Shown here: positions 47,497 through 56,964 of the stretch, piece after piece
Numbering within the stretch: position 1 is the first letter of the stretch
Layout of the letters: each line of letters begins with the position of its first letter
Assembly (NCBI RefSeq): GCF_008065135.1
Contig: NZ_CP042914.1
Coordinates: 4,817,404-4,881,403 of the forward strand
Length of the DNA: 64,000 nt
Reading direction: 5' to 3'
DNA from: Roseimaritima ulvae
Lineage (GTDB): Bacteria > Planctomycetota > Planctomycetia > Pirellulales > Pirellulaceae
Notes under the pieces: generated by a model
What the model was told of the DNA's origin: nothing
The model's input: the letters and a program-made list of their open reading frames with translations, nothing else
The model's database searches: none
Position numbers and translations under genes: made by a program

Positions 47497-47605
47497 CCCC
47501 TCTCCCTCAAAACAAGCTTACGGAAAACAGGTTTCATCTCAACGCTACCGTTCATTTGCTAGGTCAATTGACTTCCTCGCAAAGGCTTGTTTTGGGGGAG
47601 AGGGG
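47497..47605. repeat. Inverted repeat pair, CCCCTCTCCC/GGGAGAGGGG
   Basis: CCCCTCTCCCTCAAAACAAG at 47497 faces CTTGTTTTGGGGGAGAGGGG at 47586-47605, over a loop of about 69 nt. One bulge interrupts the stem. Confidence 0.75.
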
Positions 47606-47787
47606 CCGGGGGTGAGGGGGCGACAGAGCAGCCCTTGCATGTCGTGTGCGCGCTAACAAATAAACGTCAAAACAGCACGTTCACCCAGAAATCGCCTCGT
47701 GGAATTCCCCCTCACCCCCAGCCTGGCCTGATAAAAATGATTGCGTGGTGGTTGTCTAGGCGGTTTAGAAACGTCTGGGCGACACGT

Positions 47788-47869
47788 GTCCCCCCTCCCC
47801 CAAAATGGTCGCATCAGAGGTCTCCATCTCAATCGTTGTGACCGCGACCGTTTTGGGGGAGGGGGGACC
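47788..47869. repeat. Inverted repeat pair, CCCCCTCCCCCAAAA/TTTTGGGGGAGGGGG
   Basis: TCCCCCCTCCCCCAAAATGG at 47789 faces CCGTTTTGGGGGAGGGGGGA at 47848-47867. It has the same CCCTCxCCCAAAA theme as the pair 290 bp upstream, so the two are likely one family. The G-runs could form quadruplexes. Confidence 0.75.
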
Positions 47870-47964
47870 GGAATTCGCTCGCGTACCCACGATAAAGCCA
47901 GATTGGTTCGGGGCGACCACGACAAAGGGTCGCGAGGAACGAGCGGGGAGGGTGCCGCTTCGCT

Positions 47965-49602
47965 TTACGCTTCGGCCGCCAGCGGATCGGCCGGCAAAGC
48001 CTCGTCGCGCTGCTGTCCGCTCAGCCGTTGCCGCTCCTGTTCCACTCGCAGCGGCGTGGGGATGTGCTGCGGCAGCACTGCGGGCCCTAGAAAAACCACA
48101 TGTCCCAGCAGCATCAGGTTGCCGATCGCAAACACCCCCCAGTGCAGATAATTCCGCGAGCGATCTTCCCAGACGGTCTCCAGCGTCCACACCCAATTCA
48201 TGATCTGCCAGTTCGAATACGTGGGGCTGGACGGAAAATCATTCACCAGCATGTAAATCGAATACGGGGTGATCGAGGTGGCCAATCCCAGAATCGCCAG
48301 CAGTGCCAATCCAACGGCCGGGCGAAAATCGGTCACCCGACGAAGCGCCATAGCACTCCATCGAGTCAGCACTAGGAACACACAAACATAACCAAATGCC
48401 GCCAAAGATACTCGTCCGATGCCTACCAGGGCGGGCAGCTGTGAGGGTTCCAGATACCATACGCCGCCCCACACGAACAGCAACGCGCTGCCGGCGGCCA
48501 ACGCGGCAAAGACCACGCCGGTCGCCGAGCCGGGCATCAGGAACGTTAACAGCGCGCGGCCCACGAAGGAACGCGGCATTTCACGGCGGACCCGAGGCGT
48601 CAATATCGGAGATTCCGCGGCCATCATGGAACCGACCAACAACCAATAGGCCGCGTATCCCACGCCCATCCAAGGCACCACTTCGATCAGCGTCATTGAA
48701 AACCAAACCTGCATGGCCGCCATCGACGCGGAGCCATAGACTTCGATCACCGCATAGCCCAACAAGCCGCAGACCGCCAGTTGCTGGATCAGAAGCGCCA
48801 CGCGGATTTTTGTCGAACGGTTCGAACAAGCCGGGGCCAACAGCGCCGAAGCGGCGGTCAACAACACATAGCTATTGCAAGCCACCAAAGCGACACCGCT
48901 AAACGACAAGAACGCCCGCGCCCAGGCTGACAACACGCTGGCTTGCGAGATCAACTCCAGCGCCTGTCGCCCAACGTACAGTTCCACGATCAGCAGCGCG
49001 GCGACCAACGCGATCAAAGCCGTCAATTGCCCGGCCCGGCCCGAGGACAGTGGCGCCAAAAACAGCCCCACCACGGTCATCTGAATGGCCGCCAACAACA
49101 CCAACCCCAGCAACACGCCCAGCGTGGGAAGATCCGTGCCTCGCAGGGCATAGGCATACGCCACGCAGGGAATCAAGGTCACAAAATAGATCATCATCTG
49201 CAGCAATGCGCTGCACAGTTTTCCGACCACAATCTGCATCGGAGTCAACGTGGTAACGCGCAACAATTCCAGCGTGCCGTCGTCGATTTCCGCGGCCAGC
49301 GACCGATAAGCGGCCAGCGGCACAACAAACAGCATCGGCACGGCCAACAGGAAGTAATAGCCCACCAGCAGCCGTGGCGCCGAAGGCGTGTAATAGATGT
49401 TGGGCATCTGCAGCATACTGCCGGCTACCGACCATCCGAAGGATGCCAGCAGCAGCAGCGAGAAGGTAATCAGGAACTGCCGGCTTTTAAGTGCTTGCCG
49501 CGTTTCTTTGACCAGAATTGGATTCAGCGCATCGCCCACGGCTTCAAACCGGACTTCCAGTTTTTGCAACCGTTCGATCCATGGTGACGGTACTTCGCTC
49601 AT
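47965..49602 (-). CDS. ABC-2 type transporter permease
   Basis: 545 aa with about 12 predicted membrane segments. The cytoplasmic N-terminus (ALNPILVKETRQALKSRQFLI) precedes the first segment, as in planctomycete ABC-2 permeases. The motif LAAEIDDGTLELLRVTTLTPMQIVVGK near residue 105 is a typical coupling region. It is the last gene of a four-gene minus-strand operon and its start overlaps the ATPase stop by 4 nt (ATGA). Substrate unknown. Confidence 0.88.
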   Translation of the reverse strand: MSEVPSPWIERLQKLEVRFEAVGDALNPILVKETRQALKSRQFLITFSLLLLASFGWSVAGSMLQMPNIYYTPSAPRLLVGYYFLLAVPMLFVVPLAAYRSLAAEIDDGTLELLRVTTLTPMQIVVGKLCSALLQMMIYFVTLIPCVAYAYALRGTDLPTLGVLLGLVLLAAIQMTVVGLFLAPLSSGRAGQLTALIALVAALLIVELYVGRQALELISQASVLSAWARAFLSFSGVALVACNSYVLLTAASALLAPACSNRSTKIRVALLIQQLAVCGLLGYAVIEVYGSASMAAMQVWFSMTLIEVVPWMGVGYAAYWLLVGSMMAAESPILTPRVRREMPRSFVGRALLTFLMPGSATGVVFAALAAGSALLFVWGGVWYLEPSQLPALVGIGRVSLAAFGYVCVFLVLTRWSAMALRRVTDFRPAVGLALLAILGLATSITPYSIYMLVNDFPSSPTYSNWQIMNWVWTLETVWEDRSRNYLHWGVFAIGNLMLLGHVVFLGPAVLPQHIPTPLRVEQERQRLSGQQRDEALPADPLAAEA

Positions 49603-50564
49603 TGCACCAACCCTTCAGTGACGTGCAGGAACACGTCTTCCAAACTTTTTTGATGCGACGTGACTTCCGCGATCAGGCAGCCTTGCTGGACTAGTTGGGT
49701 GACCAGCCGAGCCTGATCGGCGACGTCGCCATGAAACTCGAATCGGACCAGCGCTCCATCGACGACGATCGATTCGCAATTCTCTTCGTCGCGTAGGAAG
49801 GCTTCGGCGGCCGGCATTTGCTCGATCACCCGAATGGTCAGTTCTCGCGTATGTTGCTGCGCCTGCTTGATCTCTTCGACTGTGCCGGTGGCCAACAACT
49901 GGCCCTGTTCAATGATTCCCACGCGGTCACACATTTCCGCCAGCTCGGTCAGGATGTGGCTGCTGATCAGAACCGTTTTGGCATCCGCCGCCAAATTACC
50001 GATCATCTTCCGTAACTCGATCCTAGCCCGGGGGTCCAACCCCGCGGCGGGCTCGTCCAAAATCAGCACCGAGGGATCATGGATCAGGGCGCGGCCCAGA
50101 CATAGCCGTTGCTTCATCCCCTTGCTTAACCCAGCGATGGGTTTATCCCGCATGCCTCGAATCCCGGTAAAGTCGGTGACCCAATCCAAGCGTTGACTTC
50201 GTTGGCGTCCGACCAAGCCATAGGCTCGCGCGAAGAAATCCAGGTACTCGGCACAGCTGACATCACGATAGGTGCCAAACGCATCGGGCATAAAGCCCAA
50301 CCGGCGGCGCACCAGTTCGGGATCGTGGATGACGGAAAAACCATCCACAAAAGCGTCCCCGAAGGTGGGCAGGTCGAGCGTCGCCAGGACGCGCATGCTA
50401 GTCGTTTTGCCGGCGCCATTGGGGCCGATATAACCGAAGACGCTGCCGGCAGGAACGTGAAAGGTCACGTCCCGCACCGCCACGGTCTTACCGAACACGC
50501 GGTACAAGCGATTCAGCTGAATGCCTCGACTATCGTCGCTGAAAATTCCCCTCACCGCATTCAT
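49599..50564 (-). CDS. ABC transporter ATP-binding protein
   Basis: 321 aa from ATG 50564, which overlaps the upstream stop by ATGA; the frame extends further but lies inside the upstream gene. Walker A GPNGAGKTT, signature LSKGMKQRL, Walker B LILDEPAAGLDP and H-loop ISSHIL are all intact. The C-terminal about 85 residues (ELTIRVIEQMPAAEAFL...LEDVFLHVTEGL) form the accessory domain seen in CcmA/GldA-like exporters. It pairs with the permease gene downstream. Confidence 0.93.
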   Translation of the reverse strand: MNAVRGIFSDDSRGIQLNRLYRVFGKTVAVRDVTFHVPAGSVFGYIGPNGAGKTTSMRVLATLDLPTFGDAFVDGFSVIHDPELVRRRLGFMPDAFGTYRDVSCAEYLDFFARAYGLVGRQRSQRLDWVTDFTGIRGMRDKPIAGLSKGMKQRLCLGRALIHDPSVLILDEPAAGLDPRARIELRKMIGNLAADAKTVLISSHILTELAEMCDRVGIIEQGQLLATGTVEEIKQAQQHTRELTIRVIEQMPAAEAFLRDEENCESIVVDGALVRFEFHGDVADQARLVTQLVQQGCLIAEVTSHQKSLEDVFLHVTEGLVQ

Positions 50565-52789
50565 TGCCAGGTCCCGATGCAGAAGTGAACACTGTCGGAC
50601 ACATCGGCTCCCTCTCGAGCCAGCACATCGGGCGTCACGTCGCCCAATGCCACAAACTCTCCCATCGGCAGCTCCCCACCAATCTGTAGCAACGCCCGCA
50701 GGTGGTGTTCCACCATACCATCGTGCATCGAACGATAGGGCTGTGAAAGCCCATTGGCGGCCTGCCACACCAAGTCAAAATTGTTGCGAGTCTCGCGACC
50801 AGGGCGCGGAAAGCCGACCGGCAGCTCCAGCGCATGGTCCGAATACATCTTTCGCAGCTGCTTGCCCGATTCAAGCCGGTCCATCCGCACCGCATTGGCG
50901 GTCTGGAAAGCGTCGACTTGATCGACAAACCAATAATCCCCCTGGAGGTCGCGAAGAAATAGTGAGCGAAGGGTAAAGTCAAAGCGGTTGCGAATCTGCC
51001 GGGTTGTGGGATTGTCGTCGTCCAAGGCCGCCATCGTCATGCCTCCAAGCTGGTCCCGTGGCGTGAAAGTAACGAACTGACGTTGCTGACGACTGGGTAG
51101 GAACCCATACGCAAGTTGCTGATGCTGGTCACTGAGCACAATTTTTCCGGCCGTCGTCTCGTCCTTTGGAATCCGGTTTCGCTGCGACTGTTGCTGAGGA
51201 TAAGGATAAACGGCCGTATCCGCATCGAATTGCAAACCATCGGAGGGACGAATGCCGGCAAAGTAGGTCGAGCGCGCCCAACGCAAGCCCGTACCACTGG
51301 CGGAATCCACCCAGGTGACTTCGCGAATCCGAGCCTGGTAGCCCAGTCCGTCGGATAACAAGCCGTAACCGATCATCAAGACCGTCGTTAATACGGCCAT
51401 CACCGGCGCGGCCAACAGCATTAAATACACACGATTCAACTTGCTGCTAAAACGATACGCCACTGGCCCAACGCTGATCGTAAATATCCCCAACAGGGTT
51501 AAAAACGCATACACCGGAGGCCTCGCAACATTCGGCAGAACCCAATTCCAAAATCTCGCGTCGCCGAACGCCGGATCAACGCCGCGACGAACGGTGGCAA
51601 TGCTGGCTCGTTCATTGGCCCCCAGCAAACTTTTCCAATCGGCAACCTTGCCGGGAAAGGGGTACTCGTCGGCGATGCAAACCAAACGGCCGGCCGCGTA
51701 GGGTTTCAGCCTTGTTCCCGTAGGCAACAACAGCTTTTCCTTTTGCCAGATCTCGCGTTCACGACGCCGGCCAACGTCTTCGGCGGTTTTAAAAACCTTA
51801 TCGACGGCCGCTTCATCTTCCGCACCGTACAACCACAGCGTGCCACCAGCGGCTGCAAAATGCCGAATCGCCGTGGCCTTCTTCGGGTCGGTCTCGCTTA
51901 GTCGCTGCAGCATCGGCAGCGGCAATAGCAGGATGTCCAACGACTCGTAAGCCAACCAATTGTCCCACAATTGCTGCTCCGGCAACACGCAGGCGATCCG
52001 TGGAAAGGCCGCCAACATTTTCTGTTGATTCCGGTCCCATTGCGGGCCCGGATTCAATGCCACGTCTCCCGTGCCGATCAGGTTCCCGCCGGCCGCTTGC
52101 ACGGTAAAGCCCGGTTGCAAGCTGAATCCTGGTTGCGGTCCCCCGCCCCATTGCAAGCCAGAACTTAAGGGCATCCGGGAACGGGTCCCCAGCGCCTGCA
52201 ACAACGCTGTCGGATCGGGGGTTCGTTGCCAAGCCAATGATTGAACCTGAGCGAACGCCTCGCGCGGCAGTAGCACTCCGATACGATTTTGCAGCGTCGA
52301 ATACGGCGCCATCCGCTGCGGCGCGCCCAGCGTCAATTCGTATCCCGGCAACACGCGGCCACGTTCGATTACCCGCACTGTGTAGGTGGGGTCGTAATTA
52401 TAGTGCGGCAGGTACACGTCTTTACTGACCGACGTCGCCCCCTGAGGCATCTCCAGCGTGCACACGATCAAGCTGCGAATTCGTCCGATGGGGCCCGAAT
52501 TAAAGTTGCCATCGAGCGGTTGGAAGTGAACCTCGATCGTCCGATCACCAGGAAATTTACTGGTCGAGTGAGCCGTCAACCGGATCGGGTGGTAGCCGAC
52601 CAAGAGCGTCTGCTCGGCGTGAATGTCCAGCGTAAAGCCGTCGATCCGTTTGGAGTTGGGAGGCAGTCGGGCCTGCCAGCCGACTTGGTTGGCCCAAGGA
52701 TCCGCCAACACTCCGGGAGCGGCCGGCTGCGCTTCGGCTATACCCGCTAGGCAGACGACCAGCAGCCCTATCGCTAACAAGCGGTTCAT
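50561..52789 (-). CDS. Large ABC-associated membrane protein of unknown function
   Basis: 742 aa with signal peptide (RLLAIGLLVVCLAGIAEAQ). A long periplasmic part (about 25-430) contains a GATase-like segment (LAYESLDILLLP, FAAAGGTLWLYGAEDE), and membrane segments lie about 435-510 (VYAFLTLLGIFTISVGPVAYRF, VYLMLLAAPVMAVLTTVLMIGYGLL). A further beta-rich region follows. The arrangement recalls planctomycete and GldG-like proteins encoded with ABC exporters. Starts 6 nt after the previous gene; overlaps the ATPase gene by 4 nt. Confidence 0.7.
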   Translation of the reverse strand: MNRLLAIGLLVVCLAGIAEAQPAAPGVLADPWANQVGWQARLPPNSKRIDGFTLDIHAEQTLLVGYHPIRLTAHSTSKFPGDRTIEVHFQPLDGNFNSGPIGRIRSLIVCTLEMPQGATSVSKDVYLPHYNYDPTYTVRVIERGRVLPGYELTLGAPQRMAPYSTLQNRIGVLLPREAFAQVQSLAWQRTPDPTALLQALGTRSRMPLSSGLQWGGGPQPGFSLQPGFTVQAAGGNLIGTGDVALNPGPQWDRNQQKMLAAFPRIACVLPEQQLWDNWLAYESLDILLLPLPMLQRLSETDPKKATAIRHFAAAGGTLWLYGAEDEAAVDKVFKTAEDVGRRREREIWQKEKLLLPTGTRLKPYAAGRLVCIADEYPFPGKVADWKSLLGANERASIATVRRGVDPAFGDARFWNWVLPNVARPPVYAFLTLLGIFTISVGPVAYRFSSKLNRVYLMLLAAPVMAVLTTVLMIGYGLLSDGLGYQARIREVTWVDSASGTGLRWARSTYFAGIRPSDGLQFDADTAVYPYPQQQSQRNRIPKDETTAGKIVLSDQHQQLAYGFLPSRQQRQFVTFTPRDQLGGMTMAALDDDNPTTRQIRNRFDFTLRSLFLRDLQGDYWFVDQVDAFQTANAVRMDRLESGKQLRKMYSDHALELPVGFPRPGRETRNNFDLVWQAANGLSQPYRSMHDGMVEHHLRALLQIGGELPMGEFVALGDVTPDVLAREGADVSDSVHFCIGTWQ

Positions 52790-52795
52790 CCTGCG

Positions 52796-53194
52796 TTACT
52801 CCTGCACCGGGGTCGGGGAAGGGGCCGCGTGGCGCAACATCGCCGGCGGGCCGGGCGACCGAGGGGAGGCCTCGGACGCCACCGGCGGCTCCCCGTCGGG
52901 CAACTGCGGCGGTTCCGCCAAGCCCGCCAGGACAGCATCATCGGCCGATCCCTTGCGGTGCGATACAAAAGCCGGCAGCCAGCCAATCAGAAAAAACAAC
53001 ACGCACAAGGCGATAAAGCCCACGGCTAACAGCAACAGCCCCGCAATCGCGACCAAAATCTCACTGCCACGCATCGCCTGACGACCGATCCAGGCCATCA
53101 CGATAGTGGCAGTAAACAGCCACAGGAAAGTACGAACCGAAAACTGAAAGAATACCCCGCGAGAGGAGGCTTCGGACCGATGGTTGGGACTCAT
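52796..53194 (-). CDS. Small two-helix membrane protein, first gene of the ABC operon
   Basis: 132 aa from ATG 53194; the frame extends to 53257 but lacks support. Two membrane segments (TFLWLFTATIVMAWI and ILVAIAGLLLLAVGFIALCVLFFLI) are followed by a Pro/Ala/Glu-rich soluble tail (about 85-132). No family recognised. Its stop lies 6 nt before the next start, so it is co-transcribed with the ABC genes. It diverges from the thioredoxin lipoprotein gene, with about 170 bp shared promoter space. Confidence 0.65.
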   Translation of the reverse strand: MSPNHRSEASSRGVFFQFSVRTFLWLFTATIVMAWIGRQAMRGSEILVAIAGLLLLAVGFIALCVLFFLIGWLPAFVSHRKGSADDAVLAGLAEPPQLPDGEPPVASEASPRSPGPPAMLRHAAPSPTPVQE

Positions 53195-53365
53195 AACGGG
53201 TCTGTTACCAAATCGACGAATAGAAGAGAAGAAGAGCGAACAGGTATCGTTATACACGAATTTCCGAGCGCGTTTTACTGTTTGCCGGGGACTGCTAGAC
53301 TAGAGGGTCCGTCGGCACGAAAAGGCCGCTTTTGCTGGAAAACACTTTTTACAAAGAGCCGTAGA

Positions 53366-54847
53366 ATGCGATTTGCATGGTTGTCCCTCACCTTGGGCCT
53401 AGGACTGTTGTTACAGCTGGGCTGTGATTCGAAGCCCGAACCCGAACCTGCCGACGCGGTCGTTCCGGTGACGTCTGGCGAGCCGGAAACGCCGGCCGAC
53501 ACTCCCGCACCCGATCTCGCCCCCGCTTCTCCCGCTGACGCTGGCACGGCAGATGGCTTGCAAATGCCGCCTGCCGGTGCCCCCGCCGCCGAACCGGCTC
53601 CTTCCGATGATCCCGGCCTGCAGGCTCCGCCAGCCGACGCCGGCGCCGCCGCGGCGCCCGCGGATGTACCAGAGGAAAAAGTCGCCGCCAGCGATAGCCC
53701 GGAACCCCAAGCCCCAAAAGAACCCGAAGCGATGACCATCGGCAGCGTCGCCCCGCCGCTGGATATCGAACATTGGGTGTCTGAAGGCTTTGAACCGGTC
53801 ACCGAATTCGAACCCGGCAAGGTGTACGTCGTGGAGTTCTGGGCGACTTGGTGCGGCCCCTGCGTCGCCAGCATGCCCCACTTGGCAGATACGCAAGAGA
53901 AATACGCCGACCAAGGCGTACGGCTGATCAGCATCAGCGATGAAAAACTGGACACGGTCGAAAAGTTCCTCAAGCGTGAAGCTCCCTCCGAAGAAGAGGG
54001 CGAAACCCAGACCTTCGGCGAATTGACCAGCGTCTACAGCTTGACCACCGACCCCGACCGCTCCTGCTACGCCGACTACATGCAAGCCGCCAACCAAAGC
54101 GGCATCCCGACCGCCTTCATCGTTGGCAAATCGGGTCAGATCGAATGGATCGGCCACCCCATGCGAATGGACGAACCGCTGGCCAAAGTCGTCGACGGCT
54201 CCTGGGATCGCGAAGCCTACCAGCTGGAATTCCAGATGCAGGAAAAACTCTCGGCCGCCCAGATGATGGCTCGCCGTGGCCAATCCAAACAAGCTTTGGA
54301 AATCATCAATGGCTTGGATACCGCCAAGCTGAGTGAACAAGCTCAAACCGAATTGTTGGCCATCAAAATGCAGATCCTGGCCGGTATGGAAGGCGAAACC
54401 GAACAATTCGTCACCGTGGTCAGCGATTTCTTGGCCTCCGCCGAGGAACCCATGCAGATCTACATGGCCAGCTATTTCATCAATCACGCCAGCGGTGTCC
54501 ACGACTTGGATCCGGCACTGCTCAACAAAGCCATCGCGGCTTCGGAAAATGCGTTGAAAGAAGCGGAACCGGAAATGCGAGCTCCGATGCTCGATACCGT
54601 GGCGCACCTGCATGAAAATGTGGGCAACCTCGACGCCGCCATCGCCGCTCAACAAGAAGCTGTCGATTCGGCCGAAGGACGGATGAAAGATCGATTGAAA
54701 GTCTACCTGAACGAACTTCAGGACCAAAAGACTCCGGCCCCCGCCGAAGAAGAACCGGCTGCCGAAGAAGAACCGGCTGCTGAAGAAGAAACAGCCGAGG
54801 AAAAACCCGCCGTTGAAGAAGTAACGGAAGAAGCTCCGGAAGAATAG
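53366..54847 (+). CDS. Thioredoxin-fold lipoprotein with disordered flanks
   Basis: 493 aa from ATG 53366. A lipoprotein signal (FAWLSLTLGLGLLLQLGC) is followed by an Ala/Pro/Asp/Glu-rich disordered region of about 105 residues, then a TlpA/ResA-like thioredoxin domain (about 125-290) with the redox pair in WATWCGPC (C163, C166) and IPTAFIVGKSGQIEWIG. C-terminal helices (about 295-455, possibly TPR-like) end in an acidic Glu/Ala repeat (PAEEEPAAEEEPAAEEE). It is probably an envelope thiol reductase, perhaps for c-type cytochromes, consistent with the CxxCH proteins nearby. Confidence 0.9.
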   Translation: MRFAWLSLTLGLGLLLQLGCDSKPEPEPADAVVPVTSGEPETPADTPAPDLAPASPADAGTADGLQMPPAGAPAAEPAPSDDPGLQAPPADAGAAAAPADVPEEKVAASDSPEPQAPKEPEAMTIGSVAPPLDIEHWVSEGFEPVTEFEPGKVYVVEFWATWCGPCVASMPHLADTQEKYADQGVRLISISDEKLDTVEKFLKREAPSEEEGETQTFGELTSVYSLTTDPDRSCYADYMQAANQSGIPTAFIVGKSGQIEWIGHPMRMDEPLAKVVDGSWDREAYQLEFQMQEKLSAAQMMARRGQSKQALEIINGLDTAKLSEQAQTELLAIKMQILAGMEGETEQFVTVVSDFLASAEEPMQIYMASYFINHASGVHDLDPALLNKAIAASENALKEAEPEMRAPMLDTVAHLHENVGNLDAAIAAQQEAVDSAEGRMKDRLKVYLNELQDQKTPAPAEEEPAAEEEPAAEEETAEEKPAVEEVTEEAPEE

Positions 54848-54863
54848 AGTCGCGTCAGCCACG

Positions 54864-55586
54864 ATGCCGATTCAAATTTGGCATGCCTCTGCGTCCAAGC
54901 AACAAGCCGGCCAGCTGGAGACAGCTTGCCGGCAATGGTTGACCGACGAAGAACAGCAGCGAGCCGCACGGTTCCGTCAGCCGACATCACACAACCAGTT
55001 TGTGGTCGGGCGCGGGATGGTGCGTCAGCTGCTGGGTCGACGGCTGGGCGTTGATCCGCGGGCACTTGGGTTTCAACAATCCGCCCACGGCAAACCCCAC
55101 CTGGACGGCTCGACGGTCGTTGAGTTCAACGTGGCGCACACCAGCGGTTTGGTGGTGGTGGCGATCGGACAAGACCGTCGGTTGGGCGTGGACGTGGAAG
55201 GACTGGATCGTCGTATCGACCTGGACATCGCCAAACGGTATTTCGCGGCCAGCGAAGTGCGTTGGCTGGCCGCTCAACCGGCCGCCGAGCAAACGCAAGC
55301 GTTCCTGCGAATTTGGACGCTGAAGGAATCCTTCATCAAAGCCATCGGCACGGGGTTAACGATGCCGTTGGATCAGTTCGCCTTTCACGATCTCCACAGC
55401 CCCCATCCGCAGCTGAGTTTCACCGACGAGCGATTGCCATCGGCGAAGAAATGGGGCCCGGCCGAGCAATGGCAGTCCCACATTTTCCAGCCCGCCGCAG
55501 GCTACATCGCAGCGCTCACGGTCCACGCCGACCAACGCCCCCAAATCACCACCCAACCATGGTCGTCGTTCGCTCCGCGAACGTAA
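54864..55586 (+). CDS. Sfp-type 4'-phosphopantetheinyl transferase
   Basis: 240 aa from ATG 54864, 16 nt after the thioredoxin gene. Conserved blocks are FVVGRGMVRQLLG, HGKPHL, FNVAHTSGLVVVAI, GVDVEGLD (Mg2+ site) and WTLKESFIKAIGTGL. The enzyme transfers phosphopantetheine from CoA to carrier proteins of fatty-acid, polyketide or peptide synthases. No synthase gene is in the window, so its target lies elsewhere. The TAA stop falls in a repeat (CCGCGAACGTAACGCGAC), giving an Arg-Thr end. Confidence 0.93.
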   Translation: MPIQIWHASASKQQAGQLETACRQWLTDEEQQRAARFRQPTSHNQFVVGRGMVRQLLGRRLGVDPRALGFQQSAHGKPHLDGSTVVEFNVAHTSGLVVVAIGQDRRLGVDVEGLDRRIDLDIAKRYFAASEVRWLAAQPAAEQTQAFLRIWTLKESFIKAIGTGLTMPLDQFAFHDLHSPHPQLSFTDERLPSAKKWGPAEQWQSHIFQPAAGYIAALTVHADQRPQITTQPWSSFAPRT

Positions 55587-55863
55587 CGCGACTGGCCCCC
55601 TAGGTTATTCCGTTGTGTTCGCGGGGGACGTGAAATGAATTACTGCAGCATAGGACCTTGGGGCCGCTTGCTTCACCCTCCTTTTTTGAGGAGGGTCGAG
55701 CCTTAGCGAGGGGAGGTTCTTTTGCGGCGGCGCGGTCGCCCTCTCCTCGCTGACGCTCGACTCTCCCAGAGGGAGAGTGAAGTGAATCCGTCATTAATAC
55801 ACTTCACGTTCCCCGCGAACGTAACGCGACTGGCCCTCTTGGTGGTTTCGTTGTGTTCGCGGA
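55575..55863. repeat. Repeat C copy 2 flanked by 50-bp direct repeats
   Basis: Direct repeats of 50 bp (55575-55624 and 55814-55863; both start CCGCGAACGTAACGCGACTG and end GTTGTGTTCGCGG) enclose repeat C (55624-55782). The repeat C unit is nearly identical to that at 30503-30660 (GGGACGTGAAA...GGGAGAGTGAAG). The first direct repeat contains the stop codon of the phosphopantetheinyl transferase gene. No gene lies in this stretch. Confidence 0.85.
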
Positions 55864-55880
55864 GCGAACAACGACCTTGG

Positions 55881-56855
55881 CTAATCCTCGTCTTCGTCTT
55901 CGTCGCGGTCGGGATGCAGCGGGTCGTCGGGATCGAAGAAGAAATCGGCCAGGCCCAGCGGCACGCTGTCGCCGCCGAGCGTTCGCTGCTTGCGTTCGGC
56001 CAACGCCTCTAAGTCCACGGCCTCTTCGCCCAAACAACGCTCCAGAGCCTCGTGCCAGGCGGCGTCGCGGGTCATTGGATGATCCGGATCTTGTGCCATG
56101 CGTTTGAGCGCGAAGCGCAACAGGTTGATGCCATCGCGGGGCGAGAAGTCGAGTTTCAAATTGTGCGCATGCTGCAAGAACTCGACCGTCATGGCCAGCA
56201 TTTCCGCTTCGGCGAACGGCAGGTGGTACTGCAGAATGGCCATCTCATCCTGTTTGTTGGGAAAGCCCACCTGCAGGGTCGGTTGCAAGCGGCTGAGGAT
56301 GTAGTCGGGGATTTCGAAAGTCGATTCGTCCTGATTCATCGTCACCGCGGCGCGAAAGTCGCGATGGGCGGGGATGGAGATGCCGGCGACGATCGATTCC
56401 ACATAGCGACGCTGGTCGAACAACGGCGCCAAACTGGCCCAGGACTTTTCGTTCATCCGGTTGCCCTCGTCCAACACGCACACGCCGCCGCGAATCATGG
56501 CGGTCACCAAGGGCGAAGCGTGGTAGGCGATCTTGCCATCTTGAGCCAGCACGGGCGTGATCAACAGATCTTCGGGACGTGTGTCAGCGGTGCACTGATA
56601 AATATACAGCGGCCGCTGACTGGCCTGCGCAGCGGCGATCGCCAACTGGGTCTTGCCGATGCCCGGCGACCCCACCAACCGTGGTGTGAGGGGCAGATCC
56701 GAATCGTCCAGCATCACCCAACAAGCCAGCAGCTGGGTCAAGATCTCTCGTTGTCCAATCCACTTTCCAGGCGTGTTGAACGGATGGGACAGTTTTAACC
56801 GGATCCCATCAATTTCGACGTGCCCGTCGGCGGATTCACTCACTGATTCGCTCAT
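55881..56855 (-). CDS. MoxR-type AAA+ ATPase, orphan
   Basis: 324 aa. Walker A is GSPGIGKT (62-69) and Walker [13 protein letters not shown] (about 124-135), followed by [22 protein letters not shown]. This is a different subfamily from the ATPase at 14330: no basic tail, and a C-terminus of strong acidity ([17 protein letters not shown]). No VWA gene is adjacent; its partner must be elsewhere. Convergent with the phosphopantetheinyl transferase gene, with about 110 bp to the PVC gene upstream on the same strand. Confidence 0.88.
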   Translation of the reverse strand: MSESVSESADGHVEIDGIRLKLSHPFNTPGKWIGQREILTQLLACWVMLDDSDLPLTPRLVGSPGIGKTQLAIAAAQASQRPLYIYQCTADTRPEDLLITPVLAQDGKIAYHASPLVTAMIRGGVCVLDEGNRMNEKSWASLAPLFDQRRYVESIVAGISIPAHRDFRAAVTMNQDESTFEIPDYILSRLQPTLQVGFPNKQDEMAILQYHLPFAEAEMLAMTVEFLQHAHNLKLDFSPRDGINLLRFALKRMAQDPDHPMTRDAAWHEALERCLGEEAVDLEALAERKQRTLGGDSVPLGLADFFFDPDDPLHPDRDEDEDED

Positions 56856-56964
56856 CTACAGCACCGATTCTTCGGTCGACGATCAACGGCTGCACCACTT
56901 GGTACGACGAACCGTTGATGGCGAGGTCTATGGTATCGCGCCAATGGCCGGCTGTCAGTGATGG

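Larger units (their letters stand above)
47357..47964. other. 608-bp repeat-rich region without a gene
   Basis: Holds fragments of repeat C (CTCGCTGACGCTCGAC near 47388, TTTCACCCTCCCTCCGGGACG near 47448, GAGGAACGAGCGGGGAGGG near 47935) and two pairs of G-rich inverted repeats listed separately. Frames here are short and not credible. Confidence 0.65.

Noticed and set aside
53411-54862. Long minus-strand frame (483 codons) antisense to the thioredoxin lipoprotein gene
   Set aside because: The plus strand has CGPC, a lipobox and TlpA-like blocks; the antisense product is Phe/Gly-rich low complexity.
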